64,000 nucleotides of DNA. Origin: Pseudoneobacillus sp052180215 (GTDB lineage Bacteria; Bacillota; Bacilli; Bacillales; Cytobacillaceae). The position numbers were made by a program, and so were the translations under genes. The stretch lies in NCBI RefSeq assembly GCF_052180215.1, contig NZ_CP197471.1, forward strand, positions 1,088,001-1,152,000. Direction: 5' to 3'. The notes beneath the pieces are model-generated. The model searched no databases. It worked only from the letters and a program-made list of their open reading frames with translations, and was not told the DNA's origin. Positions 52,171 through 60,882 of this stretch are shown one piece after another. Numbering within the stretch: the first letter of the stretch is position 1; every line of letters starts with the position of its first letter.

Positions 52171-52204
52171 AAAAAGCCGGTCTAACACAGGCCGGCTTTT
52201 TATC
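52171..52204 (+). terminator. Terminator after azlD
   Basis: AAAAGCCGG pairs with CCGGCTTTT, then a T-rich tail. Confidence 0.85.
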
Positions 52205-52248
52205 TTAAAGTAATCTAAACCGGGAAAATGTTTTCTCTATTTTTTATA

Positions 52249-52471
52249 GGACTCAGGGTACGCTATTTAGTTCAATTCTGCTATTTTGGAGGGGTTATCG
52301 GACACAGAGTACGCTATTGGCTTCTCATCGCACAAAAATGGTCACTTTTTACCTCGATAGCGGTTCGTTTGTCCCATAAGAATAAGAAAACACCGATATT
52401 TTTATAAATAACGGATTATAGGTCCTATAAATGTTTTCTCTCATTTTTTGCGGACACAGGGTAGATATTTT
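52249..52471. repeat. Degenerate 20-bp repeats in both orientations, azlD-yhfN gap
   Basis: A GGACACAGGGTACGCTATTT-like unit occurs five times: plus strand at 52249, 52300 and 52452; minus strand at 52355-52374 and 52405-52424 (weakest). The middle plus and minus copies form an inverted pair. TTTTCTCT also recurs at 52231 and 52434. Nothing coding was seen in the 430-bp gap. Confidence 0.65.
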
Positions 52472-52597
52472 TGGTTTACCATTTTTTTTAGGTTTTATGA
52501 TTTCAGTAGGTAATTTAAAAAATCTATAATATTGTTCTAAAAAATCATTTTTTAACTAAACTTAAAATAGAAGGTTGGACAAAGAGGGGGTCTAAAG

Positions 52598-53872
52598 ATG
52601 GTAAGGAAAATGGGTATATATTCCGTTATAGCTTACACACTATACGGATTATTTTTTTACTGGTACCTATTTTATTTCGCAGATACAAGCCTTCCGTTTG
52701 AATATGAAGGTTCAAAGGCCGATCCTGCTACATTTTTAAATGGGCGCGAATTGATGCTTAGTGAAGAATACTCCAAAATTAGAAATTTATTGTTTTTTCT
52801 ATCGACTCCGTTTGAATGGCTGTTCTATTTATTCATTCTAATTATTGGTCTTTCAAACGCATTTAAGAAATGGGCGGAGGAGACAACAAAGAATCGTTTT
52901 TTTCAGAAAGCTATCTATCTGATTTGGTTATCTCTTTTTGCATATATAGCTACATTTCCGCTAAGCTATATTAGTTACTCGTTATCTAAAACCTATCATA
53001 TATCAACCCAGAGCTTTGCCTCTTGGATGAAAGATGAGTTAATCGACTTTTGGATTAACTATGGAATGATGCTTATTATAGTCGTTGTTCTTTATTGGCT
53101 AATTAAAAAGAGCCAGAAAAGGTGGTGGTTGTTTGCATGGATTCTTTCAGTGCCGTTTACATTGTTTCTAATGTTTGTACAGCCTGTAATTATTGATCCT
53201 TTGTATAATGATTTCTACCCTTTAAAAAATAAAGAACTAGAAAAACAGATATTATCACTAGCCAGTGAAGCGAATATCCCAGCTGATCATGTTTATGAAG
53301 TAAATATGGGGGAAAAAACCAATGCTTTAAATGCTTATGTGACAGGAATTGGATCTAACTCTAGAATTGTTCTTTGGGATACTACTTTGAATCGCTTGAA
53401 TAATGATCAAATTCTTTTTATCATGGCACATGAAATGGCCCATTATGTCGAAAAACATCTGTATTTTGGAATTGCTGGATATTTGCTTCTATCTTTAGTT
53501 GGCCTCTATTTAACGTATCGTATCATAAATTGGGTCGTTACTAACTGGGGAAGAGAGTTGAAAATTTCAAGTGTAGCAGATATTCGTTCACTCCCTTTAA
53601 TATTAATGGTTTTATCTATATTAATGTTTGTTTCTAGCCCGTTGTCCAATTTTGTATCCCGCTATCAAGAAGCAAGGGCAGATAAATATGCGATAGAAAT
53701 GACAAAAGACTCAGAAAGTGCCATTACAGGTTTTCAAGAGCTAACTCGTTCAGGTTTGAGCCAGGTTAACCCTCCGTTATTAGTGAAGATTTTCCGATAC
53801 GGTCACCCAACCATGCTTGAGAGGATTTCAAGAATTGAGGAATACGAATTAGAACATAGAACATCAAAATAA
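52598..53872 (+). CDS. yhfN: M48 membrane metalloprotease YhfN
   Basis: A 424-residue CAAX-prenyl-protease-1-like (Ste24/M48) protein. About seven membrane segments surround the zinc motif HEMAHYVEKH (about 282) and a downstream Glu in SRYQEARADKYA. YhfN of B. subtilis has nearly the same length. It probably degrades or trims membrane proteins or peptides. ATG 52598 follows AAAGAGGGGGTCTAAAG. Confidence 0.92.
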   Translation: MVRKMGIYSVIAYTLYGLFFYWYLFYFADTSLPFEYEGSKADPATFLNGRELMLSEEYSKIRNLLFFLSTPFEWLFYLFILIIGLSNAFKKWAEETTKNRFFQKAIYLIWLSLFAYIATFPLSYISYSLSKTYHISTQSFASWMKDELIDFWINYGMMLIIVVVLYWLIKKSQKRWWLFAWILSVPFTLFLMFVQPVIIDPLYNDFYPLKNKELEKQILSLASEANIPADHVYEVNMGEKTNALNAYVTGIGSNSRIVLWDTTLNRLNNDQILFIMAHEMAHYVEKHLYFGIAGYLLLSLVGLYLTYRIINWVVTNWGRELKISSVADIRSLPLILMVLSILMFVSSPLSNFVSRYQEARADKYAIEMTKDSESAITGFQELTRSGLSQVNPPLLVKIFRYGHPTMLERISRIEEYELEHRTSK

Positions 53873-53880
53873 AAAATAAA

Positions 53881-53926
53881 AAATAGGCTCACTTTTTCAG
53901 TCATCTGAATAGTGAGCCTATTTTTT
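53881..53926 (+). terminator. Terminator after yhfN
   Basis: AAATAGGCTCACT pairs with AGTGAGCCTATTT, with TTCAG/CTGAA inside, then TTT. Confidence 0.9.
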
Positions 53927-54000
53927 ATGAGTAAAAGTAAAATGTTCCGTGTTAATCATAAGAAATGTTAAATTCCTCCGATTTAATATTAAGTCTCTCC

Positions 54001-54237
54001 CTAGGTACCGAAACGTTTGTTTAGTTCGTTAAGTTGTTTGGATAATTTCATAAATACATCTTTTTGGCGCTGATCAATCGCAGCATCAATTTGTTTTTGG
54101 AGCTTTTCCTTTTCGGAATTGAGTTGGATTTCTCTTAAAAACATTTCAATGTATAAATTTTGGACAAATGCTTCTTTTTCAAGCTGACGATTCATAGCAC
54201 CGGTTTTCATTAAATTTGAATAGGATTTATCCTTCAT
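54001..54237 (-). CDS. IDEAL-domain protein
   Basis: A 78-residue, highly helical soluble protein. The C-terminal half (LYIEMFLREIQLN...QIDAAIDQRQKDVFMKLSKQLNEL) matches the IDEAL domain, here with IDAAID in place of the namesake residues. IDEAL domains occur in several small Bacillus proteins thought to mediate protein contacts. The function is unknown. ATG 54237 has GGGGGG-type ribosome sequence upstream. It is divergent from comK. Confidence 0.75.
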   Translation of the reverse strand: MKDKSYSNLMKTGAMNRQLEKEAFVQNLYIEMFLREIQLNSEKEKLQKQIDAAIDQRQKDVFMKLSKQLNELNKRFGT

Positions 54238-54414
54238 GTGTATCCCCCCTGATGCTTTTTTATATTATATGGAATTCAATGAACAATATCAACTAAAAAT
54301 TTATAATTTTCAGAAAATATTTTTTATGTCAAATTTAGCAATCTTTCACAAATTGTTAAAATATTTTAAACATGAATGTTATGATGTTGTCATAAAAGAA
54401 AGGAGTTGAATATT

Positions 54415-54999
54415 TTGAAAGATAAAATTATAGAAGAATATGAAATTAATCCCTGCACAATGTTAATTATCCCAGTTCTTTATGGCAGTAAGACTTATTC
54501 CAAGATTTATGAATTAGAGGATGAAATTCTCTCGCCGTTTAAGCCGTTTGAAATCATAAAAACCAGTTGTGAATTCTTCGGAAGCAGTTACGAAGGTCGT
54601 AAAGAAGGTTGTAGAAAATTAACTGGGATTACTCACAAAGCCCCAATTGCCATTGACCCCACAAATTCCATTTATTTCTTCCCCACCACTTCTCCGAGCC
54701 AGCCTGAATGTATTTGGATTTCACACGAACATGTTTTGCAATATCGTCAAACTTCACCTAATCATACGAATGTCATTTTTCGCAATAAGGAAACTTTTGA
54801 AGTACCCATTTCAACAAGATCATTTAACAATCAAGTTATTCGTACAGCTCATTTAAGAACAAAACTCAATCAGAGAATGAATGAGATGGAAAGAAGAGCA
54901 TATTTTTATCTTCATACTCCAAAGTATATGGCAGCATCAGAAAGTAAGGACGAGTATGGAAAATTCCTATTAAGAAAAGAACCGCAATTTTTTGAATAA
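54415..54999 (+). CDS. comK: Competence transcription factor ComK
   Basis: A 194-residue ComK, the master activator of competence genes in B. subtilis. YEINPCTMLIIPVLYGSKTYSKIYE is the conserved N-terminus, followed by KTSCEFFGSSYEGRKEG and the H-containing KAPIAIDPTNSIYFFPT. The likely start is TTG 54415, nine bases after AAAGGAG; TTG 54406 abuts that site. Upstream DNA is rich in A and T runs that resemble ComK AT-boxes but none has the exact AAAA-N5-TTTT layout. Confidence 0.95.
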   Translation: MKDKIIEEYEINPCTMLIIPVLYGSKTYSKIYELEDEILSPFKPFEIIKTSCEFFGSSYEGRKEGCRKLTGITHKAPIAIDPTNSIYFFPTTSPSQPECIWISHEHVLQYRQTSPNHTNVIFRNKETFEVPISTRSFNNQVIRTAHLRTKLNQRMNEMERRAYFYLHTPKYMAASESKDEYGKFLLRKEPQFFE

Positions 55000-55021
55000 G
55001 GGTAAATAGGCTTCAATAAAA

Positions 55022-55390
55022 TTAACCTTGGTGAAGATATCTTTTAAACAAATAATATTCCATTAACTCTTGTACTTTGTTACGTATTCTTGGATTAAAA
55101 TAATTATGCTGTTCTTCATAGCCTTTATATAGAAAGGAGAACATGGTAAACGATTCGTCACGATTTATTTCTTTTACTTGTATTTGATTTTTTCTTAAAA
55201 ATTGTTTGACTTCATATAATTCTTTTTGAATCATTTTCATTGCTTCCTCAATTAATTCTAAATAGGGCTTTCTTAGTTTGAATGGACTTTTCTCAAAAAC
55301 TAATAAGTCTCGATTTAATACAATTAATACCATCGGCAAATAAATGGCTTTTTCGATGATATCTCTTTCAGCTTCTGGTATACGAGTCAT
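55022..55390 (-). CDS. yhjD: YhjD-like sporulation-linked protein
   Basis: A 122-residue soluble, helical protein with MTRIPEAERDIIEKAIYLPM at the N-terminus and YFNPRIRNKVQELMEYYLFKR near the end, matching YhjD of B. subtilis, a sporulation-expressed protein of unknown function. ATG 55390 follows AAAGGAGAC; the longer reading to 55438 precedes the ribosome site. It converges on comK with 22 bp between the stops. Confidence 0.8.
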   Translation of the reverse strand: MTRIPEAERDIIEKAIYLPMVLIVLNRDLLVFEKSPFKLRKPYLELIEEAMKMIQKELYEVKQFLRKNQIQVKEINRDESFTMFSFLYKGYEEQHNYFNPRIRNKVQELMEYYLFKRYLHQG

Positions 55391-55598
55391 GAAAAGTCTC
55401 CTTTCTTTTAAGAACGTTTGTTCGTATAAATCATACAAGAAAAATGGCGTGAAAGCAAGATTCTTCCCTTATGAAAAAGTATTTTGTTTGTCTAAAATTT
55501 TTCGTAGTAACTTTTAAACTTTTGCAATAATTATCTTTTAATTAGGAATAAAGACATATCTTTATTTTTGGACTGAAAAAATTTAATTATTTACGCAG

Positions 55599-55629
55599 GA
55601 AAATTATTTCTGTTGTCGAAATAATTTTC
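55599..55629 (+). promoter_or_regulatory. 12-bp dyad before yuxL
   Basis: GAAAATTATTTC and GAAATAATTTTC are perfect inverted arms around seven bases, ending 26 bp before the start codon and just before the ribosome site. No T tract follows. It may be an operator or a 5' UTR hairpin. Confidence 0.5.
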
Positions 55630-55654
55630 TATGCTTTTTAGGGGGAAGAAAAGA

Positions 55655-57649
55655 ATGGTCAAAAGAGGAATGGAACCTAAAGACTTGTACCAATTGAAAT
55701 CAGTTGCAAATCCATTGATTTCACCTGATGGAAAGAAATGCCTTTATGTAGTAACATCCATGGATGAAGAAAAACAAGCCTATACATCTAATTTGTTTAT
55801 CCAAGATTTGACGGAGGATACACCAGCCGCTCAATGGACATTTGGGAACAATCGTAACCAAAATGCAAAGTGGTCACCTAATGGGGACAAGATTGCTTTT
55901 TTATCGAATCGTACAGGCAGTATGCAAATATTTCTTATGTCAGAAAAAGGTGGGGAAGCACGTCAGCTTACCTTTTTTGAAAATGGTGTAAGTCATTTTA
56001 TTTGTTCACCGGATGGTGAAAAATTGGCATTTTCTATTTCCTTAAAAGAAGGTCAAGATATACAAGATTTAGAGCAAAAGGAAAAGAAAAAAGATGACGT
56101 AAAGGCAAAGGAAGTTACTGCATTAGTTGTCGAGCAGATGAAATATAAATCAGATGCAGAAGGATTCTGGAAAGGTACATACAGACAAATTGGAATCATA
56201 GATATTGCAACAGGAGATGTTGAACAATTAACATCTGGTAAAGCTGACCTGCACCTACAATGCTGGTCTCCTGATGGAACCTATATTGCCGTGGCTGGGG
56301 ACTTAACTGAAAACCGGGATGATTCTTTTTTAATGGATGTATTTCTTCTAGAAGTATCTACAAAAGAATTACATAAAAAAACGAATAGCGACGGGTTTTT
56401 TGGAGGAGTTACATGGTCTCCTAATGGACGTTATTTAGCTATGACAGGACACAATAGAGAATTTGAAAATGCAACCCTTACAAAGCTTTGGATTTATGAC
56501 TTAGAGGAGGATACGCATACCTGTTTAACAAATGAGTGGGATGTTATAGTAGGAGATTATACGATTGGCGACTTCCAACAAGGCGTAGCCAACGTGGGAA
56601 TTCTCTGGGCAAACGATAATCATAGCTTCTATTTCCAAGCAACTGACAATGGAAATACCGCACTTTATTATGGGAATTTAAATGGTGAAATTTATCCAGC
56701 GTTATTAGATAATCAACATGTTTATGGGGTATCCATTGATGGAAATGACCTTGCAGTAGTAGCTATTAGTAAGCCAGACCATCCTGGTGATTTATATTCT
56801 TTAAAAATAACAACAGGTGAGCTTAAAAGATTAACGAATGTAAATGAAAAGGTATTGGAAGAGATATCTCTGTCTCCAGTTGAAAGCTTCGAATTTGAAA
56901 GTGAAGGCGGTCTAAACGTTCAAGGCTGGTTAATGTATCCCGCTAATTTTAATAAAGATCATAAATATCCTTTATTACTAGAAGTACATGGTGGTCCACA
57001 TGCAATGTATGGAAATAGCTATATGCATGAGTTCCAAACACTTGCTGCCGAAGGTTTTGCTGTATTATTTACAAACCCGCGCGGAAGTCATGGTTATGGA
57101 CAGGAATTTGTGAATGCCGTTAGAGGCGATTATGGTGGAAATGATTATAACGATTTAATGAATGCAGTAGATTTTGCTTTAGAGAAGTTTACTTTCTTAG
57201 ATAAAGACCGTATGGGTGTTACTGGAGGAAGTTATGGCGGATTTATGACAAACTGGATTGTTGGTCATACCGATCGATTTAAGGCTGCTGTTACACAGCG
57301 TTCCATTTCAAACTGGATTAGTTTTTATGGCGTAAGTGATATTGGATATTACTTTACCGAGTGGCAAGTCCAATCAGACCTAAGTGATATTCAAACTCTA
57401 TGGAAGCATTCACCACTTGCTTACGTAGACCAAGTAAAAACTCCATTATTAATTTTACACAGTGAAAAAGATTATCGCTGCCCAATCGAGCAAGCAGAGC
57501 AGCTGTTTATTGCATTAAAGAGACAAAATAAAACAACTAAATTTCTACGCTTCCCTGAAGCCAATCATGAACTTTCAAGAAGTGGTCATCCAAAGCTTCG
57601 ACTAGAAAGATTAAATGCTATTAAAGACTGGTTTAACCAGTACGTATAA
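55655..57649 (+). CDS. yuxL: S9-family acyl-peptide hydrolase YuxL
   Basis: A 664-residue cytosolic serine peptidase of the prolyl oligopeptidase family. A beta-propeller occupies about 1-400, with WSPNGDKIAFLSNRTG, CSPDGEKLAFS and WSPNGRYLAMTG blades. The hydrolase domain (about 410-664) has VHGGPHAMYG (oxyanion), the nucleophile in TGGSYGGFMT, the Asp in LHSEKDYRCP and the His in EANHELSRSG. It cleaves short peptides. ATG 55655 follows AGGGGGAAG. A terminator follows. Confidence 0.92.
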   Translation: MVKRGMEPKDLYQLKSVANPLISPDGKKCLYVVTSMDEEKQAYTSNLFIQDLTEDTPAAQWTFGNNRNQNAKWSPNGDKIAFLSNRTGSMQIFLMSEKGGEARQLTFFENGVSHFICSPDGEKLAFSISLKEGQDIQDLEQKEKKKDDVKAKEVTALVVEQMKYKSDAEGFWKGTYRQIGIIDIATGDVEQLTSGKADLHLQCWSPDGTYIAVAGDLTENRDDSFLMDVFLLEVSTKELHKKTNSDGFFGGVTWSPNGRYLAMTGHNREFENATLTKLWIYDLEEDTHTCLTNEWDVIVGDYTIGDFQQGVANVGILWANDNHSFYFQATDNGNTALYYGNLNGEIYPALLDNQHVYGVSIDGNDLAVVAISKPDHPGDLYSLKITTGELKRLTNVNEKVLEEISLSPVESFEFESEGGLNVQGWLMYPANFNKDHKYPLLLEVHGGPHAMYGNSYMHEFQTLAAEGFAVLFTNPRGSHGYGQEFVNAVRGDYGGNDYNDLMNAVDFALEKFTFLDKDRMGVTGGSYGGFMTNWIVGHTDRFKAAVTQRSISNWISFYGVSDIGYYFTEWQVQSDLSDIQTLWKHSPLAYVDQVKTPLLILHSEKDYRCPIEQAEQLFIALKRQNKTTKFLRFPEANHELSRSGHPKLRLERLNAIKDWFNQYV

Positions 57650-57652
57650 ACA

Positions 57653-57690
57653 AAAAATGCTTCAGCATTATTTGCTGAAGTATTTATTTG
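57653..57690 (+). terminator. Terminator after yuxL
   Basis: ATGCTTCAGCA pairs with TGCTGAAG and AT around a five-base loop, then TTTATTT. Confidence 0.75.
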
Positions 57691-57772
57691 AAATTTAGGA
57701 ATATATTGGGTTTACATTTTTCAAAATATAGCATATACTACTATTAATTATTTGAAAGGTGGGTGACGTGTA

Positions 57773-57847
57773 ATGAGTAAATTAAATCAATATCTCATTG
57801 TTGAATATCGTTGCATAGCCCATCTGTGCGTTAATACAGTTAATTAG
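57773..57847 (+). CDS. Leader peptide upstream of the RsgA-like gene
   Basis: A 24-codon ORF, MSKLNQYLIVEYRCIAHLCV followed by NTVN, with AAAGGTGGGTGACG upstream of ATG 57773. Codons TGC ATA GCC CAT form the 5' arm (57813-57823) of an 11-bp helix that would displace the downstream terminator, so its translation can control read-through. No known leader peptide is recognised. Confidence 0.6.
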   Translation: MSKLNQYLIVEYRCIAHLCVNTVN

Positions 57848-57906
57848 AATCTTTTTGTCCTCTAATGCTTATTAAAACCATGGGTTGTGCGTGCCTATGG
57901 TTTTTT
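57813..57906 (+). promoter_or_regulatory. Predicted transcription attenuator of the RsgA-like gene
   Basis: Terminator: AAAACCATGGG (57874-57884) pairs with CCTATGGTTTT (57894-57904), one G-U, then T residues to 57906. Antiterminator: GCATAGCCCAT (57813-57823, inside the leader ORF) pairs with ATGGGTTGTGC (57880-57890) over 11 bp with two G-U pairs. The two helices share 57880-57884 and exclude each other. The pairing is read directly; the regulation is inferred. Confidence 0.7.
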
Positions 57907-57949
57907 ATTATGTAAAAAAAGTGAAAAAAGCATATTGGAGGAACAAAAA

Positions 57950-59011
57950 TTGAACTTAAACTTAATTGGTATGAATGAACAAATAAAAGAAAATTTTAAC
58001 CCATATTTAGAGCAGGGCTACACTTTAGGAAGGGTAGCACTTGAGCATAAAAGAATGTATCGCGTTTGGACTGAAAATGGAGAACCACTTTGTGAAGTAT
58101 CCGGAAAATTTGCCTTTATGGCAACTGCTAGAGAAGATTATCCTGCTGTAGGGGATTGGGTTGTTATCCAGGAGAGAACAAGCGAAAATCGTGGTACTAT
58201 CCATGCTATCCTACCAAGAAAAAGTAAATTTTCTAGAAAATCGGCTGGACTTGTGACAGAGGAACAAATTGTTGCAGCAAATGTGGACACTATATTTTTA
58301 GTAAATAGCTTAAATGAGGATTTAAATTTACGCAGAATAGAAAGATATTTATTGTTAACTTGGGAAAGTGGAGCGAATCCAGTCATTATTTTAAGTAAGG
58401 CTGACCTTTGCGAAAATGTTGATGAAAAGATAAAAGAGGTTGAATCTATTGCCTTAGGAGTCCCTATTATAGCGATTAGTGCTTTAGAAAATAGCGGTCT
58501 TGAAAATGTTCAGCAATATCTACAGCCAGGAAATACAGTAGCTTTACTAGGTTCATCTGGAGTAGGAAAATCCACGATAACCAATATCCTTCTAGGAGTA
58601 GAAAAACAAGTTGTTCAGGAAATCCGTGTGGGTGATGATAAAGGGAAGCATACGACTACACATCGCGAAATGGTTTTATTGCCAAATGGAGCAGTTTTGA
58701 TTGATACTCCAGGGATGCGAGAATTACAGCTTTGGGAAAGCAATGAAGGATTATCAGAGAGCTTTTCCGACATCGAGCATCTAACTGCACTATGTCGTTT
58801 CCGTGATTGTAAGCATGAGAAAGAACCAGGTTGTGCGGTTCATCAGGCGATCGAATCAGGTGATTTACCAGAGGAACGTTTATATAGTTATAAAAAGCTT
58901 TTAAAAGAATTAGCTTATTTAGATCGAAAAGTGGATAAAAAGGCCCAATCAGATGAAAAAAAACATTGGAAAAATATCAGTAAGCAAATGAAAATAAAAA
59001 GTAAAATTTAA
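57950..59011 (+). CDS. rsgA: RsgA-like ribosome-associated GTPase
   Basis: A 353-residue circularly permuted GTPase. An OB-fold (about 30-95) precedes the GTPase domain: SKADLC (G4), ISALENSG (G5), then LLGSSGVGKSTITN (G1, about 202), DDKGKHTTTH and DTPGMRE (G3). The zinc knuckle CRFRDCKHEKEPGCAV is near residue 280. RsgA proteins check 30S maturation. The usual rsgA lies beside prkC and rpe, so this is probably a second copy. TTG 57950 follows TTGGAGGAAC. It sits behind a leader ORF and terminator, so induction by ribosome stalling is plausible. Confidence 0.9.
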   Translation: MNLNLIGMNEQIKENFNPYLEQGYTLGRVALEHKRMYRVWTENGEPLCEVSGKFAFMATAREDYPAVGDWVVIQERTSENRGTIHAILPRKSKFSRKSAGLVTEEQIVAANVDTIFLVNSLNEDLNLRRIERYLLLTWESGANPVIILSKADLCENVDEKIKEVESIALGVPIIAISALENSGLENVQQYLQPGNTVALLGSSGVGKSTITNILLGVEKQVVQEIRVGDDKGKHTTTHREMVLLPNGAVLIDTPGMRELQLWESNEGLSESFSDIEHLTALCRFRDCKHEKEPGCAVHQAIESGDLPEERLYSYKKLLKELAYLDRKVDKKAQSDEKKHWKNISKQMKIKSKI

Positions 59012-59021
59012 CTAAAAAAGG

Positions 59022-59054
59022 AAAAACCTCTTTTTCAAAAAGAGGTTTTTATTT
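59022..59054 (+). terminator. Terminator after the RsgA-like gene
   Basis: AAAAACCTCTTTT pairs with AAAAGAGGTTTTT with almost no loop beyond TC, then an AT tail. Confidence 0.75.
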
Positions 59055-59168
59055 GTGTTTATACATATTTTTCTTGAACTTTTAATAGTAAAGAGGTTAG
59101 AGTATTTACATTGGGTGGAGAAATAATACAAATAATAATTAAGAATGTAAAGGATAGGACTGATTAAC

Positions 59169-60104
59169 ATGAGATCAGAAAAACATATGAAAAAAAGAAG
59201 GCGAAGAGTTAGATTAAGAGGAATTTTATTACTCATTGGGCTCCTGTTTTTGGGAACAATGGTTTACTCTTATTTTCAATATAAGCAAGGGATTTCACAA
59301 ACAGAGGAAAAGGCACCTGAACAAGTTAAATATGAATTTAATGGAGATAAGGATCAGTATGGTGGAACCAATATTCTTTTATTAGGCAGTGATGCAAGGG
59401 GAGACGAACCTTCTAGGGCGGATACGATTATGATTGCCCATTATCATGAAGACAAGGGTACCTTTAAAGTAACATCCATCATGCGTGATACGTATGTAAA
59501 TATACCGGATCATGGCTACAATAAAATAAATTCTGCATTTGCTTTTGGCGGACCGGAATTATTGCGGGAAACGATAAAAAATAACTTTGATATCGATTTA
59601 CAATACTATGCAATAGTCGACTTTCAAGGGTTTGTTCATGTTATTGATGAAGCTTTCCCGAAGGGCGTCAAGGTTGACGTTGAAAAGAAAATGTCTGAAC
59701 GAATTGGCGTCACATTAGAACCAGGGGAGCAATATTTAGATGGTGAGCATTTATTAGGATATGTACGGTTCCGTCATGATGCCATTGGAGATTTTGGTCG
59801 AGTGGAAAGACAACAAAAGGTTATCAAAGAAGTTGCTAATCAATTAACAAGTATTCAGAAGATCCCTAAACTGCCAAAGCTGGTAGGGGTAGTAAAACCA
59901 TTTGTAAATACTAATTTAAATACAACCAATATATTATTTATGGGGAAGGATTTCTTATCTGGTGATCGAGGAAATATCCCAACACTTCGTATTCCTGTGG
60001 ACGGGTCATTTGAAAACAGAAGAATTGAAGGAGTGGGAGCTGTCCTTTGGATAGACGAGGAAGTAAATAAAACGGCACTTCATGAGTTTATTAAACAACC
60101 TTAG
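59169..60104 (+). CDS. LytR-CpsA-Psr (LCP) family ligase
   Basis: A 311-residue membrane-anchored LCP protein. A basic N-terminus (MKKRRRRVRLRG) precedes one span (about 18-38). The LCP domain starts at NILLLGSDARGDEPSRADTIMI, with SIMRDTYVNIP, YNKINSAFAFGG and GYVRFRHDAIGDFGRVERQQ, which hold the Arg and Asp residues for the polyprenyl pyrophosphate. Such enzymes attach teichoic acid or similar polymers to peptidoglycan. ATG 59169 follows TAGGAC; ATG 59187 is an alternative. Confidence 0.9.
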   Translation: MRSEKHMKKRRRRVRLRGILLLIGLLFLGTMVYSYFQYKQGISQTEEKAPEQVKYEFNGDKDQYGGTNILLLGSDARGDEPSRADTIMIAHYHEDKGTFKVTSIMRDTYVNIPDHGYNKINSAFAFGGPELLRETIKNNFDIDLQYYAIVDFQGFVHVIDEAFPKGVKVDVEKKMSERIGVTLEPGEQYLDGEHLLGYVRFRHDAIGDFGRVERQQKVIKEVANQLTSIQKIPKLPKLVGVVKPFVNTNLNTTNILFMGKDFLSGDRGNIPTLRIPVDGSFENRRIEGVGAVLWIDEEVNKTALHEFIKQP

Positions 60105-60150
60105 GGGAAAATAAATAGGACATGCTTGGTTTAAAAGGGAGTATAAATAA

Positions 60151-60768
60151 ATGGATTTTAATACGCTAAGAGAATGGTTAACTTTAGAAAATATCATGAA
60201 ATTAATTCAAGAGTATCGAGCATTGGGACCATTACCTGGAATATTTTTACCAATGCTTGAAGCATTCCTTCCTTTTTTACCTCTATTTTTATTTATTATG
60301 GCAAATGCGAGTGCTTTTGGTTTGTGGGTTGGATTTCTATATTCCTGGATTGGGGCATGTGCTGGAGCATTTATCGTTTTTATTGTTTTTCGAAAGTATG
60401 GTCAAAAACGGTTCTTCTCTTTTTTACAAAGACATTCTCAAGTTCAAAAATTAATGGGTTGGGTTGAACGTCACGGATTCGGTCCATTATTTATTCTTCT
60501 TTGTTTCCCATTTACTCCATCAGCGGTTGTGAATATTGTGGCTGGCTTATCAAAAATTAACACTGCCCAATACATGCTAGCTGTTCTATCTGGAAAAATG
60601 GTAATGATTTTTATCATTAGTTTTATCGGATATGATATTCGTTCGTTAATAACTCAGCCACTTCGAACGGCAATAGTAGCTGTTGTAATCTTTCTATTAT
60701 GGTATATAGGAAAACGAATTGAATTAAGATTAAATTCAAAAAGTAAAAAAAATCATCAATTAAGTTAA
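60151..60768 (+). CDS. yhjE: DedA/SNARE-associated family membrane protein YhjE
   Basis: A 205-residue protein with five to six membrane segments. The VTT/DedA pattern is visible: LPFLPLFLFIMANASAFG, GACAGAFIVFIVFRKYGQK and FGPLFILLCFPFTPSAVVNIVAGLSK. YhjE of B. subtilis has 207 residues. DedA-family proteins flip polyprenyl or phospholipids. It sits 46 bp after the LCP gene and may be co-transcribed. A strong terminator separates it from addB. Confidence 0.88.
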   Translation: MDFNTLREWLTLENIMKLIQEYRALGPLPGIFLPMLEAFLPFLPLFLFIMANASAFGLWVGFLYSWIGACAGAFIVFIVFRKYGQKRFFSFLQRHSQVQKLMGWVERHGFGPLFILLCFPFTPSAVVNIVAGLSKINTAQYMLAVLSGKMVMIFIISFIGYDIRSLITQPLRTAIVAVVIFLLWYIGKRIELRLNSKSKKNHQLS

Positions 60769-60791
60769 AAGCGCAGCTATGCGCTTTTTTT
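60767..60791 (+). terminator. Terminator between yhjE and addB
   Basis: AAAAGCGCA pairs with TGCGCTTTT around GCTA, then T; it overlaps the yhjE stop. Confidence 0.85.
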
Positions 60792-60882
60792 ACTTTATTT
60801 GTCAGTAGCTCGAACATGTATTCGTGTCTTTTGTGTGGTAAGATACTAATAGATAAAATATGAGAAAGAGGTGGCGAAGTAG

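Noticed and set aside
54250..54414. ComK autoregulatory AT-boxes
   Set aside because: The region has several A and T runs but none with exact AAAA-N5-TTTT spacing in a paired arrangement; the composition alone could explain them.
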